A stretch of DNA of 64,000 nucleotides. Source: Bacillota bacterium. GTDB taxonomy: Bacteria > Bacillota > Clostridia > Lachnospirales > Lachnospiraceae. The translations under genes were made by a program, and so were the position numbers. This document shows, one piece after another, positions 36,033 to 44,217 of this stretch (positions are counted from its first letter, which is position 1; the number at the start of each line of letters is the position of its first letter). The stretch spans positions 321,820 through 385,819 of the forward strand of contig CABJAN010000001.1 of assembly GCA_902363515.1 (NCBI GenBank), read 5' to 3'. The notes beneath the pieces are model-generated. The model was not told the DNA's origin and did no database searches. It saw nothing but the letters and a program-made list of their open reading frames with translations.

Positions 36033-37100
36033 ATGAAACATATCGTACTCACCGGTGGCGGGACTGCCGGACACGTTACCCCAAATATAGCCATGATTCC
36101 ACGTTTAAAAGAACTTGGATATAAGATTTCCTACATTGGTTCTTATGACGGAATTGAAAAAAAACTAATTGAAGAACTGGACATTCCCTATTATGGAATT
36201 TCATCCGGTAAACTCAGACGTTATTTCGATGTTAAAAATTTTACTGATCCATTCAAAGTTATGAAAGGTCTTTTTGAGGCTAAAAAATTAATGAAACAGC
36301 TAAAACCAGACGTTGTCTTTTCCAAAGGAGGATTTGTAACTGTTCCTGTTGTAATAGCTGCCAGCAGGAAAAAAATTCCTACTTTTATCCACGAATCTGA
36401 TATGACACCGGGTCTTGCCAATAAGTTATCCATTCCATTTGCTACAAAAGTATGCTGCAACTTTCCGGAAACCGTATCACATCTTCCTGCTGACAAAGCG
36501 GTCCTCACCGGAACGCCTATCCGCCAGGAATTACTAACCGGAAATCCTGAAAAAGCTCTGGAATTCACTGGATTTACTCCAGCTAAACCCGTAATTCTGA
36601 TTATTGGCGGAAGCCTTGGCGCTGCTGCTGTCAATGACGCTGTAAGAGCCATTCTTCCGGAACTTTTGAAAGAATTCCAGGTAATCCACCTTTGTGGAAA
36701 AGATAAACTGGATGAAAGTTTAAAAGGCACTAAAGGTTACGTTCAATATGAATATATCAAAAAAGAACTTGCCGACTTATTTGCCCTCTCCAGCATTGTA
36801 ATTTCCCGTGCAGGAGCAAATGCCATCTGCGAACTCAGCGCACTGAATAAACCGAACCTTTTAATTCCTCTTTCTGCCCGTGCCAGCCGCGGCGACCAGA
36901 TTCTAAATGCCCGTTCTTTTGAACGTCTTGGCTACAGCAAAGTGCTGGAGGAAGAAGAAATTACAAATGAGGTTCTTCTGGACGCTATTCACGATTTATA
37001 CAAAAATCGTGAAACATACATTACTGCCATGTCCTCCAGTAAACACAAGGATTCTATTGAACAAATTGTGCAATTGTTTGAGAAAGCAGTAGCCAAATGA
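36033..37100 (+). CDS. murG: UDP-N-acetylglucosamine transferase MurG
   Basis: 355 residues. It adds GlcNAc to lipid I to make lipid II for peptidoglycan. The N-terminal glycine-rich loop [12 protein letters not shown], the [12 protein letters not shown] motif and the C-terminal [23 protein letters not shown] donor-site signature are present. The gene stands alone, outside any division/cell wall cluster, flanked on both sides by minus-strand regulatory genes. Only 9 bases separate it from the convergent sigma gene. It may be a second murG; the window cannot tell. Confidence 0.94.
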   Translation: MKHIVLTGGGTAGHVTPNIAMIPRLKELGYKISYIGSYDGIEKKLIEELDIPYYGISSGKLRRYFDVKNFTDPFKVMKGLFEAKKLMKQLKPDVVFSKGGFVTVPVVIAASRKKIPTFIHESDMTPGLANKLSIPFATKVCCNFPETVSHLPADKAVLTGTPIRQELLTGNPEKALEFTGFTPAKPVILIIGGSLGAAAVNDAVRAILPELLKEFQVIHLCGKDKLDESLKGTKGYVQYEYIKKELADLFALSSIVISRAGANAICELSALNKPNLLIPLSARASRGDQILNARSFERLGYSKVLEEEEITNEVLLDAIHDLYKNRETYITAMSSSKHKDSIEQIVQLFEKAVAK

Positions 37101-37109
37101 AGCTGCTGA

Positions 37110-37682
37110 CTATACGTCTTTAAACTTATCTTTGTAGTGCTTGTGAATCCAAACTCTTATCCTGTGCTTCTTGGCTCTCAAACTTTCTACTGAGATGCCA
37201 AGGGCACGTGCGATATCTTCTGACTTTTCATCCATTAAAATGCTTCTCTTTAAAATTTCATACCAGTCTGTATTCTTTCTCTTAAATTCTTCCAGCAGTT
37301 CATCTATCAGTTCTCCTACCTCAAGCTTATGCATAATCTCCTCTTCTGTGGTAATCTCTGCATAATTTCTGCTGGATATCCAGATGCTATCGCTATCTTT
37401 GAGATTTTCTTCTGTTTCCGGAATAGACGCTGTCACTTCATGAATCTGGTAAGATCTTCTGCAAAAATCAATGGCTTTTCTCCTTGCTGTTACCATTAAC
37501 CATTGTTTATAATACTTTTCCTCTAAAGTATCTGCCTTTTTGCAAAACAAAAGGAAAACCTCCTGACAGATATCCTCTGAAAAGTCAGCATCATTTAATA
37601 CGCTATATATAACCTTTCTCACTAATTGATAATAATTTTGATAGATTGTACGGAACTTGTCTTCTGTCATTTTTTCATCCAA
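37110..37682 (-). CDS. ECF-type sigma-70 family RNA polymerase sigma factor
   Basis: 190 residues. Region 2 is visible (FRTIYQNYYQLVRKVIYSVLNDADFSEDICQEVFLLF, QWLMVTARRKAIDFCRRS) and region 4 near the C-terminus (ILKRSILMDEKSEDIARALGISVESLRAKKHRIRVWIHKHY). It follows the HIT gene by 3 bases. Its likely partner is the DUF4367 membrane protein at 35059-35946; the signal would be envelope-derived. Confidence 0.88.
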   Translation of the reverse strand: MDEKMTEDKFRTIYQNYYQLVRKVIYSVLNDADFSEDICQEVFLLFCKKADTLEEKYYKQWLMVTARRKAIDFCRRSYQIHEVTASIPETEENLKDSDSIWISSRNYAEITTEEEIMHKLEVGELIDELLEEFKRKNTDWYEILKRSILMDEKSEDIARALGISVESLRAKKHRIRVWIHKHYKDKFKDV

Positions 37683-37685
37683 CTT

Positions 37686-38093
37686 TTATTCCATAAGAAA
37701 TTTCTCTAATATTTCGTCTCTATCCTCTGAAGTCAATGTTCCAGGAGTCCAGGTAATTCCTGCTTGATCTCCCGCTGTTCTTGGTATCAAATGCATATGA
37801 AAATGAGATACCGTCTGTCCTGCTGCTTCACCATTGTTCTGCACAATGTTATAGCCATCACATTTTAGAATATCTTTCATTTTCGTTACAATTTTCTTTG
37901 CCAAAACCATAGCATGCGCTACCGTCTCATCTGGCAGCTCGTAAATATTTGCATAGTGAGCTTTTGGCAAAATCAGAGCATGTCCTTTGTTTGCAGGGCC
38001 CAAATCCAGAATAACTCTGAATTCCTCATCCTCATACAGAGTGGCCGAAGGGATTTCTCCCTTTGCAATCTTACAAAATATACAATTTTCCAT
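37686..38093 (-). CDS. HIT family nucleotide hydrolase/transferase
   Basis: 135 residues starting MENCIFCKIAKGEIPS, the classical HIT opening with zinc-binding Cys pair C-x-x-C. The histidine triad is HFHMHLIP near residue 98. HIT proteins of this Hint branch hydrolyse AMP-lysine or adenosine phosphoramidates. The start at 38093 is chosen from the family N-terminus and an AAGGAG 11 bases ahead; an extension to 38171 has no family support. Confidence 0.92.
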   Translation of the reverse strand: MENCIFCKIAKGEIPSATLYEDEEFRVILDLGPANKGHALILPKAHYANIYELPDETVAHAMVLAKKIVTKMKDILKCDGYNIVQNNGEAAGQTVSHFHMHLIPRTAGDQAGITWTPGTLTSEDRDEILEKFLME

Positions 38094-38244
38094 TTTTCTA
38101 TTTCTCCTTTCATTTATATATCCGAAATTAACAGTACAAATGTTACGCGAACTTTTGTCGAATTTTGGCATTTTTTGTAAAAATCTTTTATTTGATATTT
38201 AAAATCAACAGTGTTACACTATCAAATGGAAAAGGGAGGATATT

Positions 38245-38973
38245 ATGGCAATACAAACCAATCAATCAAATACTTTAACATCTTCAGAACAAGGTTCAGA
38301 TTATAAGGCACTTTATGAAGATTTATTAGCTCAACATCAGATGATACTGTCACTGATTTCCCATGAAGTCCGCAATCCTGTAACCTTAATCAATAGTTTT
38401 CTTCAACTACTGGAGTCTCATCACCCTGAGCTTTCTCAAGATTATTATTGGCTTAAAGTCATGGAAAACATGGACTTTCTGAAATATCTATTGGAAGAAT
38501 TTTCGGAATTCAACAATTCAAAAACTCTTCGCGCACAGGAATTAGATTTAGCACAAATTTTCCGTGAAACCATTGAATCCGCGGCTCTATCTATGGAATC
38601 CCAAAATATTACCATTTCGCTGAATGTGGAATCTGATATTCCAACACTAAAAGCAGATAGAATAAAATTAAAACAGCTTATTTTAAATCTTCTTAGAAAT
38701 GCAGCCGAAGCTATTTCCAGCCAGGGTACCATTTCCTGTTCGTTGAAGTGCGAAAATAATCATATTCTTATATCCATTCAAGATAGTGGCTCTGGTATTC
38801 CTGAAGAGTACAAAGAAAATCTGTTTGTCCCCTTTGTTACTCATAAACAGGAGGGAACCGGACTTGGCCTTGCAATTTGTAAACGAATTGCCGAAGCTCA
38901 CCATGGAAGTATTTCCTATTGTTCCCAGCCTGGGAAAGGAACAAAATTTACTGTTATCCTGCCTGTAAACTAA
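38245..38973 (+). CDS. Soluble orphan sensor histidine kinase
   Basis: 242 residues with no membrane segment. A 30-residue polar N-terminus leads into HisKA with H-box LISHEVRNPVTLINSFLQLL and a HATPase domain with N-box LLRNAAEAI, G1 DSGSGIPEEYKE and G2 GTGLGLAICKRIAEAHHG. There is no PAS or receiver partner nearby. Small cytoplasmic kinases of this type occur in sporulation phosphorelays, which is a possibility. AAGGGAGGATATT precedes the ATG. Confidence 0.88.
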   Translation: MAIQTNQSNTLTSSEQGSDYKALYEDLLAQHQMILSLISHEVRNPVTLINSFLQLLESHHPELSQDYYWLKVMENMDFLKYLLEEFSEFNNSKTLRAQELDLAQIFRETIESAALSMESQNITISLNVESDIPTLKADRIKLKQLILNLLRNAAEAISSQGTISCSLKCENNHILISIQDSGSGIPEEYKENLFVPFVTHKQEGTGLGLAICKRIAEAHHGSISYCSQPGKGTKFTVILPVN

Positions 38974-38978
38974 TTTCC

Positions 38979-39617
38979 TTAATATCTCATTTTAGGCTTA
39001 CGGTATAACAAAATTCCAAGAATCAATCCACAAATCAGTCCGCCAAAATGAGCTGCATTATCAATTCCCACACTGGTAACACCATGATAAAGGCTCAACA
39101 CGGCCATAAGTATTAATTGACGGACCGTAAAGTTCTCTATACGGCCTTTATTTACTAAGACTACATAAATCAGAGCGCCAATCACAGCAAATACAGCTCC
39201 TGAAGCGCCTGCAGAAACCACCTCCTGTCCTTGTTTCAGTTCTACAAACAGGGACAGAAGATTGGCTCCCACCCCCCCTGCCATATAGACAACTGCATAT
39301 TTCCATCTACCTAAATTCCGTTCCAGACAATCACCCAGAAAAAACAACACCAGCATATTATTTCCCAGATGTTGAATTCCAAAATGGAGAAACATTGATG
39401 TAACCAGGCGATAATATTCTTTTCCCTGTACGATTGCAGGTGCATATGCTGCACCCCAGCGGTACATGTGACCCGTAGACAGAGCCGAACCCGTCAGTTC
39501 CACCGCTAAAAATACCAGAATGTTTGCCAAAATGAAAAAAGTATTCACAGGAACACGTTTTCTATTTCGAACAAACCGTTGAAAATCACTTTCTCTTCGA
39601 TACTCATATTGATTCAT
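38979..39617 (-). CDS. Rhomboid family intramembrane serine protease
   Basis: 212 residues with six predicted helices. The catalytic Ser is in the GASGAVFAVIGAL motif and the His in NAAHFGGLICG; HFGIQHLGNNMLVLFFLG carries the conserved His-Asn. It cleaves membrane segments of substrate proteins. The start at 39617 has GGGG 6 bases upstream; a longer frame to 39722 overlaps the FHA gene. It is the last gene of the Tad region and might process a pilus-related membrane protein, which is unproven. Confidence 0.9.
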   Translation of the reverse strand: MNQYEYRRESDFQRFVRNRKRVPVNTFFILANILVFLAVELTGSALSTGHMYRWGAAYAPAIVQGKEYYRLVTSMFLHFGIQHLGNNMLVLFFLGDCLERNLGRWKYAVVYMAGGVGANLLSLFVELKQGQEVVSAGASGAVFAVIGALIYVVLVNKGRIENFTVRQLILMAVLSLYHGVTSVGIDNAAHFGGLICGLILGILLYRKPKMRY

Positions 39618-39679
39618 GCTTTCCCCTATTGAAAAATTTTCTTTATTTAATGTGTTAATATTATAAAACTTTTTATTTC

Positions 39680-40948
39680 TTATTGCAACCCATAGCCTAA
39701 TTCTCTCGACTCTTTTATACACACATATCGAAATTTTTTTTGTGCGAAAACAAGAATATCACCATTTTTTAACTCATATTCTTCTTCCGGATTAATCCAT
39801 ATTTCGTTTAGCATAGTTCCATTTCTAGAATTTAAGTCAATCAGGTAATCCTTCCCTTTTCTGTGAATAATTTTTCCATGCATTCTGCTGACCGTTGGAA
39901 CATCCAGGCAGATATCTACATTTTCTCTCCACTTCCCTATAATAGTAACCTCTTTTTCCAGAGCAAATCTCCTGGGGCTCTCCCATTCTAATTCCTCTAA
40001 ATAGGCTCCTGGCATTCTGTTTTTTTGTAACAAAACCGTAGTTCCTATTTCCTGCTCCGGTTTCTGCAAAACTTCCTCTTCTCTCTCTTCATACACGTTT
40101 TCCTCAGATAGAGTCTGTACTTTTTCCTGTTTTCTCTTCCAGAACAGATACCCGATTCCACCAATACTTCCTATGCTTCCCACAATGCCTGCAATCCCAA
40201 CCCAAAAGTAAACACTGCCATACCTCCACAAACTCCGTACAAAAAGGAATATTCCGGCTCCTATCAATATGACAAAAACCGGCCATAATTTTCTCAGTAT
40301 ACTTTCTGTTTCTTCTTCATCTTCTTTATAAAAATCATCTAAAATCTTTTGTCGTTCCAGTTCCTCTTGTGCATTCTGATACTTTCCTTCTTCCACACGC
40401 TCCTCTTTTTGTGTATTCATGTGACTTTTCAGGAAATCCATTTTCAGATTTGATTCCATAGATTCCTTATATACACCATAGCCAAGTGTCACTGCCTGTT
40501 TATCTGTATGATCAATTTTCGGTAATAAATACTCTGTTAATTGTCTGAATTCCATCTCTATACTGCCATGAGCAAACGGAATCCAGACAAAACAGTATCC
40601 ATTATCTCCCTGATTTCGAAAAATACAAGAAGGCTGTAAAAGCAAAAAATCCCGATTCAGAAGATATTCATCCAGTCTCTCCATAATGCGGAAAACACTA
40701 AGAAACAGTTCTTCCAGTTCCTTATATCCAAATTTTCTTTTCTCAAATAGATTCTGGAGACTTTGGCATCCTGTGACTTCGTAGTAAAAAAACTCATCTC
40801 CATTCATTTTCTGTATTTTACAGGGAAGAAGTCCTGGCACCTGGTTTTCCAGCAATATGCGAATCTGATACGTCTCCCCTGTTTCCAGCTCTGTTCCGGG
40901 AATTACCATATAATTTTCGCTCATACTTCTCTTATACCATATCTCCAT
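39680..40948 (-). CDS. FHA domain protein with DUF6382-like N-terminus
   Basis: 422 residues. The N-terminal 170 residues resemble DUF6382 of Tad-linked FHA proteins (YEVTGCQSLQNLFEKRKFGYKELEELFLSVFRIMERLDEYLL). Two membrane helices lie near residues 225-265 (LWPVFVILIGAGIFLFV, YFWVGIAGIVGSIGSIGGIGYLFW). The C-terminal FHA domain (TIIGKWRENVDICLDVPTVSRMHGKIIHRKGKDYLIDLNSRNGTMLN) would bind phosphothreonine. It is the first gene after the pilin genes and may link pilus assembly to Ser/Thr phosphorylation. GGAGG precedes the ATG by 9 bases. Confidence 0.85.
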   Translation of the reverse strand: MEIWYKRSMSENYMVIPGTELETGETYQIRILLENQVPGLLPCKIQKMNGDEFFYYEVTGCQSLQNLFEKRKFGYKELEELFLSVFRIMERLDEYLLNRDFLLLQPSCIFRNQGDNGYCFVWIPFAHGSIEMEFRQLTEYLLPKIDHTDKQAVTLGYGVYKESMESNLKMDFLKSHMNTQKEERVEEGKYQNAQEELERQKILDDFYKEDEEETESILRKLWPVFVILIGAGIFLFVRSLWRYGSVYFWVGIAGIVGSIGSIGGIGYLFWKRKQEKVQTLSEENVYEEREEEVLQKPEQEIGTTVLLQKNRMPGAYLEELEWESPRRFALEKEVTIIGKWRENVDICLDVPTVSRMHGKIIHRKGKDYLIDLNSRNGTMLNEIWINPEEEYELKNGDILVFAQKKFRYVCIKESRELGYGLQ

Positions 40949-40974
40949 CTGCTTTTTCCTCCCCTCTTGCTTCT

Positions 40975-41379
40975 TTATTGAAATCCACTGGCAATTTCCC
41001 TTGCTTTTTGCACCTTTTCGATAAACAACACTGGTCTGATAATCTTACTTTTTACGCTTGTTTTCCTTCTCCAACTTAAATTTTGAAATGGTATTTTCAA
41101 ATTTTTATCAAAGGAAACCTGAATTTCCTGCTTGTTTCCAGATACTACATAGGTGTCTTCTTTTGCTCTTGATGTCTGCCCTGCTTTTTCCACCCCGTCT
41201 GTTCCTCTTGTAACTGCCATTGTACTTCCGTAAACAGCGATCTCACAGGCTCCTGCTGTGTCCCAGACTCTTTGATAGCTTCCTAATAAAAGCAAAAGAG
41301 ATGCAAACAATATCAAGAGCCACACTCCGCTAATCATGGCCATTTCCACTGTATAGCTTCCTTTTATCTTACGCTCCAT
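40975..41379 (-). CDS. TadE-like minor pseudopilin
   Basis: 134 residues: MERKIKGSYTVEMAMISGVWLLILFASLLLLLGSYQRVWDTAG. The G-S-x-T-V-E-M-A sequence before a single membrane helix is the class of type IV pseudopilin N-terminus cut by A24 peptidases, with Glu at +5. The remaining part is polar. The start at 41379 overlaps the preceding peptidase gene by 16 bases; a longer frame to 41652 lies entirely inside that gene and is rejected. Confidence 0.8.
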   Translation of the reverse strand: MERKIKGSYTVEMAMISGVWLLILFASLLLLLGSYQRVWDTAGACEIAVYGSTMAVTRGTDGVEKAGQTSRAKEDTYVVSGNKQEIQVSFDKNLKIPFQNLSWRRKTSVKSKIIRPVLFIEKVQKAREIASGFQ

Positions 41380-41813
41380 AACCCCGCACCTGCCATTCCC
41401 AAGAGCAAAAAGGGAACAAATGCAATCTGGCTGTCCCTGCTTTTCTTTCTTATTATAACCAGATAAATAGCTGCTCCAAGCACACCAAATAATGCTGTTC
41501 CAAGAACCCCTAAAGTTTCCCAAAATCCCATAGAAAATCCTAAAATCAAGGTCAAATAACCATCGCCATAGCCTACTGCTTCCTTTGACAGCTTTCCCAT
41601 AATTAACATCCCAATTCCCGGTAAAAGTCCTGTCAGTGCAAAAATCAGCCACTCTGAAATTTTCTCTGTTCCACCAATCTGACGCCCGATTTCATAAATA
41701 AGAACCACTGCTGCATATAACCTGATTTTCCACAAGGAAATTTTCTTTTCTCTCAAATCTTCCATACTACAGATTCCCAACATTCCCATATGTATCATCC
41801 ATTTTGTTGTCAT
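41364..41813 (-). CDS. A24 prepilin peptidase, second copy in Tad locus
   Basis: 149 residues, mostly membrane helices. The two catalytic aspartates of A24 aspartyl peptidases are visible: one in CSMEDLREKKIS after the first helix and one in the GYGDGYLTLI motif (GxGD). It overlaps the upstream pilin gene by ATGA (41813-41810). It would cut and methylate the Flp1 and TadE-like prepilins. A second A24 peptidase begins the same locus (48364-48942), so the pair may have different substrates. Confidence 0.88.
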   Translation of the reverse strand: MTTKWMIHMGMLGICSMEDLREKKISLWKIRLYAAVVLIYEIGRQIGGTEKISEWLIFALTGLLPGIGMLIMGKLSKEAVGYGDGYLTLILGFSMGFWETLGVLGTALFGVLGAAIYLVIIRKKSRDSQIAFVPFLLLGMAGAGLWSVR

Positions 41814-42637
41814 GAGCCACCCCCACATCTTTCACAGGCATGAAACGCGCCTGTCTCTGATTTTTTTACCATTTTTACCGTTCTTTTAATCCCCCCGCAA
41901 TGAACATCATTGTGATATGCGGTTCCGTGCTGTGTGATATAAACGCTGTCATTTGCTGAACCCTGACCAATGCAATTCTCACAGGGATGATAGCTGCTTC
42001 CATACTGATTTCTGTCTGCCTGCGCCTGTTCCAGGGAAACCTTTTCTACAGAAAGGTCTAAATGTGTACAGGCAGGCGAAGTATGGTAAACACTTTCCCA
42101 ATCTGTTACATAAACCATTTCACAGTCTTCACTATTTCCATGCAAAGTTCCATGAAACCCGGTCCATGCTCTTGCCTGGCTTTTTACAGAAATCCGAACA
42201 GGAAACAATTGAAACAACCCTGATGGGATTTTATAGGAAAAAGAAGCCTTCAGTGAAACCATATCATTGGAATATCCTGAGCCCAAAAGCATAATTCCAT
42301 TTACTCCTCCCTGAATACCGGATAAACGCTCTGCTTGCAGACACTCTCTGATTTTCCTGGTCCCATAAGCAACACATATCCCATCCTGAACTACTCCTAC
42401 CGGTGAATTATGATCCTCCGGCCCACAATAAGCATACATCCCCAATTCTTTCGCCCCTTCACACATAGCGGTCTGAATCAAGGCAGAAATCCGATACAAG
42501 TCCAACATCCCTGTAATCACAACTACTACCAGAAAGAAAAGGGGCAGAATGAATGCGCTTTCCACAGTAAGACTGGCCTTTTTCTGCTGAAGAGAACTTT
42601 CCTCCTTATTCTTTTTTTCTAATTTTCTGTGTTTCAT
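41810..42637 (-). CDS. TadE-like pseudopilin with two Ada-like Cys/His repeats
   Basis: 275 residues. The N-terminus KKASLTVESAFILPLFFLVVVVITGMLDLYR is a TadE-type prepilin signal and helix. The C-terminal 100 residues contain two copies of a Cys/His metal-site-like module: VYVTDWESVYHTSPACTHL...YHPCENC and VYITQHGTAYHNDVHCGGI...FHACERC. This V-Y-x-T-x-G-x-x-Y-H-x-C...C-x-x-C pattern recalls the zinc domain seen in Ada-like and secreted nuclease proteins. A metal-binding cap on a pilus subunit is unusual. Confidence 0.82.
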   Translation of the reverse strand: MKHRKLEKKNKEESSLQQKKASLTVESAFILPLFFLVVVVITGMLDLYRISALIQTAMCEGAKELGMYAYCGPEDHNSPVGVVQDGICVAYGTRKIRECLQAERLSGIQGGVNGIMLLGSGYSNDMVSLKASFSYKIPSGLFQLFPVRISVKSQARAWTGFHGTLHGNSEDCEMVYVTDWESVYHTSPACTHLDLSVEKVSLEQAQADRNQYGSSYHPCENCIGQGSANDSVYITQHGTAYHNDVHCGGIKRTVKMVKKSETGAFHACERCGGGS

Positions 42638-42654
42638 TTTCCCTGCCCCACTTT

Positions 42655-44025
42655 CTACATGTCATATGTATACATACGTTCTGCCTGCCACTGTTTTCCC
42701 TCCGGTCCCTGAATCAGAAAAGAAAAGGAAACTGCGTCCACACAGGCATCCATAGCAAATGTCTCTTTCCCTTCTGTCTGCCTCATATTCAATTCTATGA
42801 TATCCATGGACCGCATAACTGCCTTTTCCTTCGAAGACATGGAAAACAATATCCGCAAATAATCCTCATACGTAAGCCCCTTGGTTCCCTGTCCTGTCTG
42901 ACGGGCATTTAGATTACTCAACTGAGTTTGCCAGGATGCATGATCTTTTATGAGTGGAATTTTCCCTCCTGAAAGTAAGGTTCTCACATCAGCCAGACTT
43001 TCCACATATGCCCATCCGGCTGCCAAAATTGCCTGGACTAAGGTCATTCCTTCCGGAATCAAAGTCAGAAAGGATAATGCCGCGGCACATGCCTCCAACT
43101 CTGCTCTTTTTTGTCCGTTTGTATACAGATAAGCAATATTAGACACCTCGCGTATGAGCAGTAGCCGATTTACCACATAAGAAAGATTACTCTTATCGGA
43201 ATCTTTTCCTCCCAGAATGTACTCTACTTCATAGTCCAGAGGTCCTTCGCTGTTTCCATCTGTATAGCTGCTCATATGTTCCAGAATATATTCCTGCACC
43301 CATATTTTATCCAAAACAGAAGTATCGTGTTCAAGCTGTGGAAAATCTCCCATTCCGGTTTGCAAAGTCCTTTTTGAAACCATTGTTGTAGTATCGGTTT
43401 CCTTTTGAGAGACCGTGGTTCCAACTGGTAAGACCATACCAAGAAATCCATTATTTCTGATATTTCCAATAATGTCTAAGGGATTATTATTCTCTGAAAT
43501 CCCCTCCATAGGCTCTGTTTCTTCTGGAATTGCCTCAGATATACCGCCATCTTGTATGGCTTCCTGTTCATTCATAATATCGGCAGCCTGTGTAAGCATG
43601 TTCTGAATATGCTCAATGCCTTCTACTCCCAGATTTCCTTTCATATAACGTATCATCTGCTGTTCCACTGCCTTTCCACTACTGTCAGAAGCAATTCGAA
43701 AGCCATCCACGCCACTTCCAAGAATCTGGCATTTTGTAAGCCCGGAAGACAAAACCGGTTCCATATAATATTCCATCTGATTCACCATCTGCCCCATATT
43801 TAACGTTCCCTGTCCATATCCGCCATCCAGAAAAAACAGATGATACCTTTCTAAAAGCTCCTGATCATATTCTGAAAAAAGTGAATATAATCCTGTATCA
43901 ATTCCATTAACTGCCTGTGTTCTTGCGCATGCCACTTTGGAGGCTTGAAGCCCTGCTGCCACCAGGGACAGCAGGACTAACATCATAAGGCTCATAGCAA
44001 CCGTCATACTTCCTGTTTTCTTCAA
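42655..44025 (-). CDS. DUF5702-like TadG-type pilus-associated protein
   Basis: 456 residues. The N-terminus KKTGSMTVAMSLMMLVLLSLVAAGLQASKV is a single hydrophobic anchor without a clear A24 site (Gly-Ser-Met-Thr-Val). The rest is extracytoplasmic and matches the DUF5702 proteins that occur in Lachnospiraceae Tad clusters (YSLFSEYDQELLERYHLFFLDGGYGQG near the start). It resembles TadG in position. It lies between the Flp1 pilin and the TadE-like gene. Confidence 0.8.
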   Translation of the reverse strand: MKKTGSMTVAMSLMMLVLLSLVAAGLQASKVACARTQAVNGIDTGLYSLFSEYDQELLERYHLFFLDGGYGQGTLNMGQMVNQMEYYMEPVLSSGLTKCQILGSGVDGFRIASDSSGKAVEQQMIRYMKGNLGVEGIEHIQNMLTQAADIMNEQEAIQDGGISEAIPEETEPMEGISENNNPLDIIGNIRNNGFLGMVLPVGTTVSQKETDTTTMVSKRTLQTGMGDFPQLEHDTSVLDKIWVQEYILEHMSSYTDGNSEGPLDYEVEYILGGKDSDKSNLSYVVNRLLLIREVSNIAYLYTNGQKRAELEACAAALSFLTLIPEGMTLVQAILAAGWAYVESLADVRTLLSGGKIPLIKDHASWQTQLSNLNARQTGQGTKGLTYEDYLRILFSMSSKEKAVMRSMDIIELNMRQTEGKETFAMDACVDAVSFSFLIQGPEGKQWQAERMYTYDM

Positions 44026-44036
44026 CCTTTCACCGC

Positions 44037-44204
44037 CTATATACTGTTGCTCTGTTTTGTAATTTTCGATAAAATGTTCTTTACAAGACTGGTAAGCTGT
44101 TCTTTAAAAATCAGCACAAGGCCAATTAATACCACCAGAATTAAAATAATTTCCACTACACCTACCGCATCTTCTTCCTGCCAGAATTCTCTCCATAACT
44201 TCAT
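44037..44204 (-). CDS. Flp1-like major pilin
   Basis: 55 residues: MKLWREFWQEEDAVGVVEIILILVVLIGLVLIFKEQLTSLVKNILSK. The A-V-G-V-V-E-I motif with Glu five residues in, followed by one long hydrophobic helix and a short basic tail, is the Flp1 type IVb pilin pattern, with processing expected before the V-G-V-V-E segment. AAGGAGGAATACAAG precedes the ATG. It is short enough to be missed by automatic calling and is the structural subunit of the Tad system here. Confidence 0.85.
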   Translation of the reverse strand: MKLWREFWQEEDAVGVVEIILILVVLIGLVLIFKEQLTSLVKNILSKITKQSNSI

Positions 44205-44217
44205 CTTGTATTCCTCC

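Noticed and set aside
40975..41652. Long 225-codon form of the TadE-like gene
   Set aside because: The first 91 codons lie inside the A24 peptidase gene in another frame; the TadE-like signal begins at the ATG at 41379.
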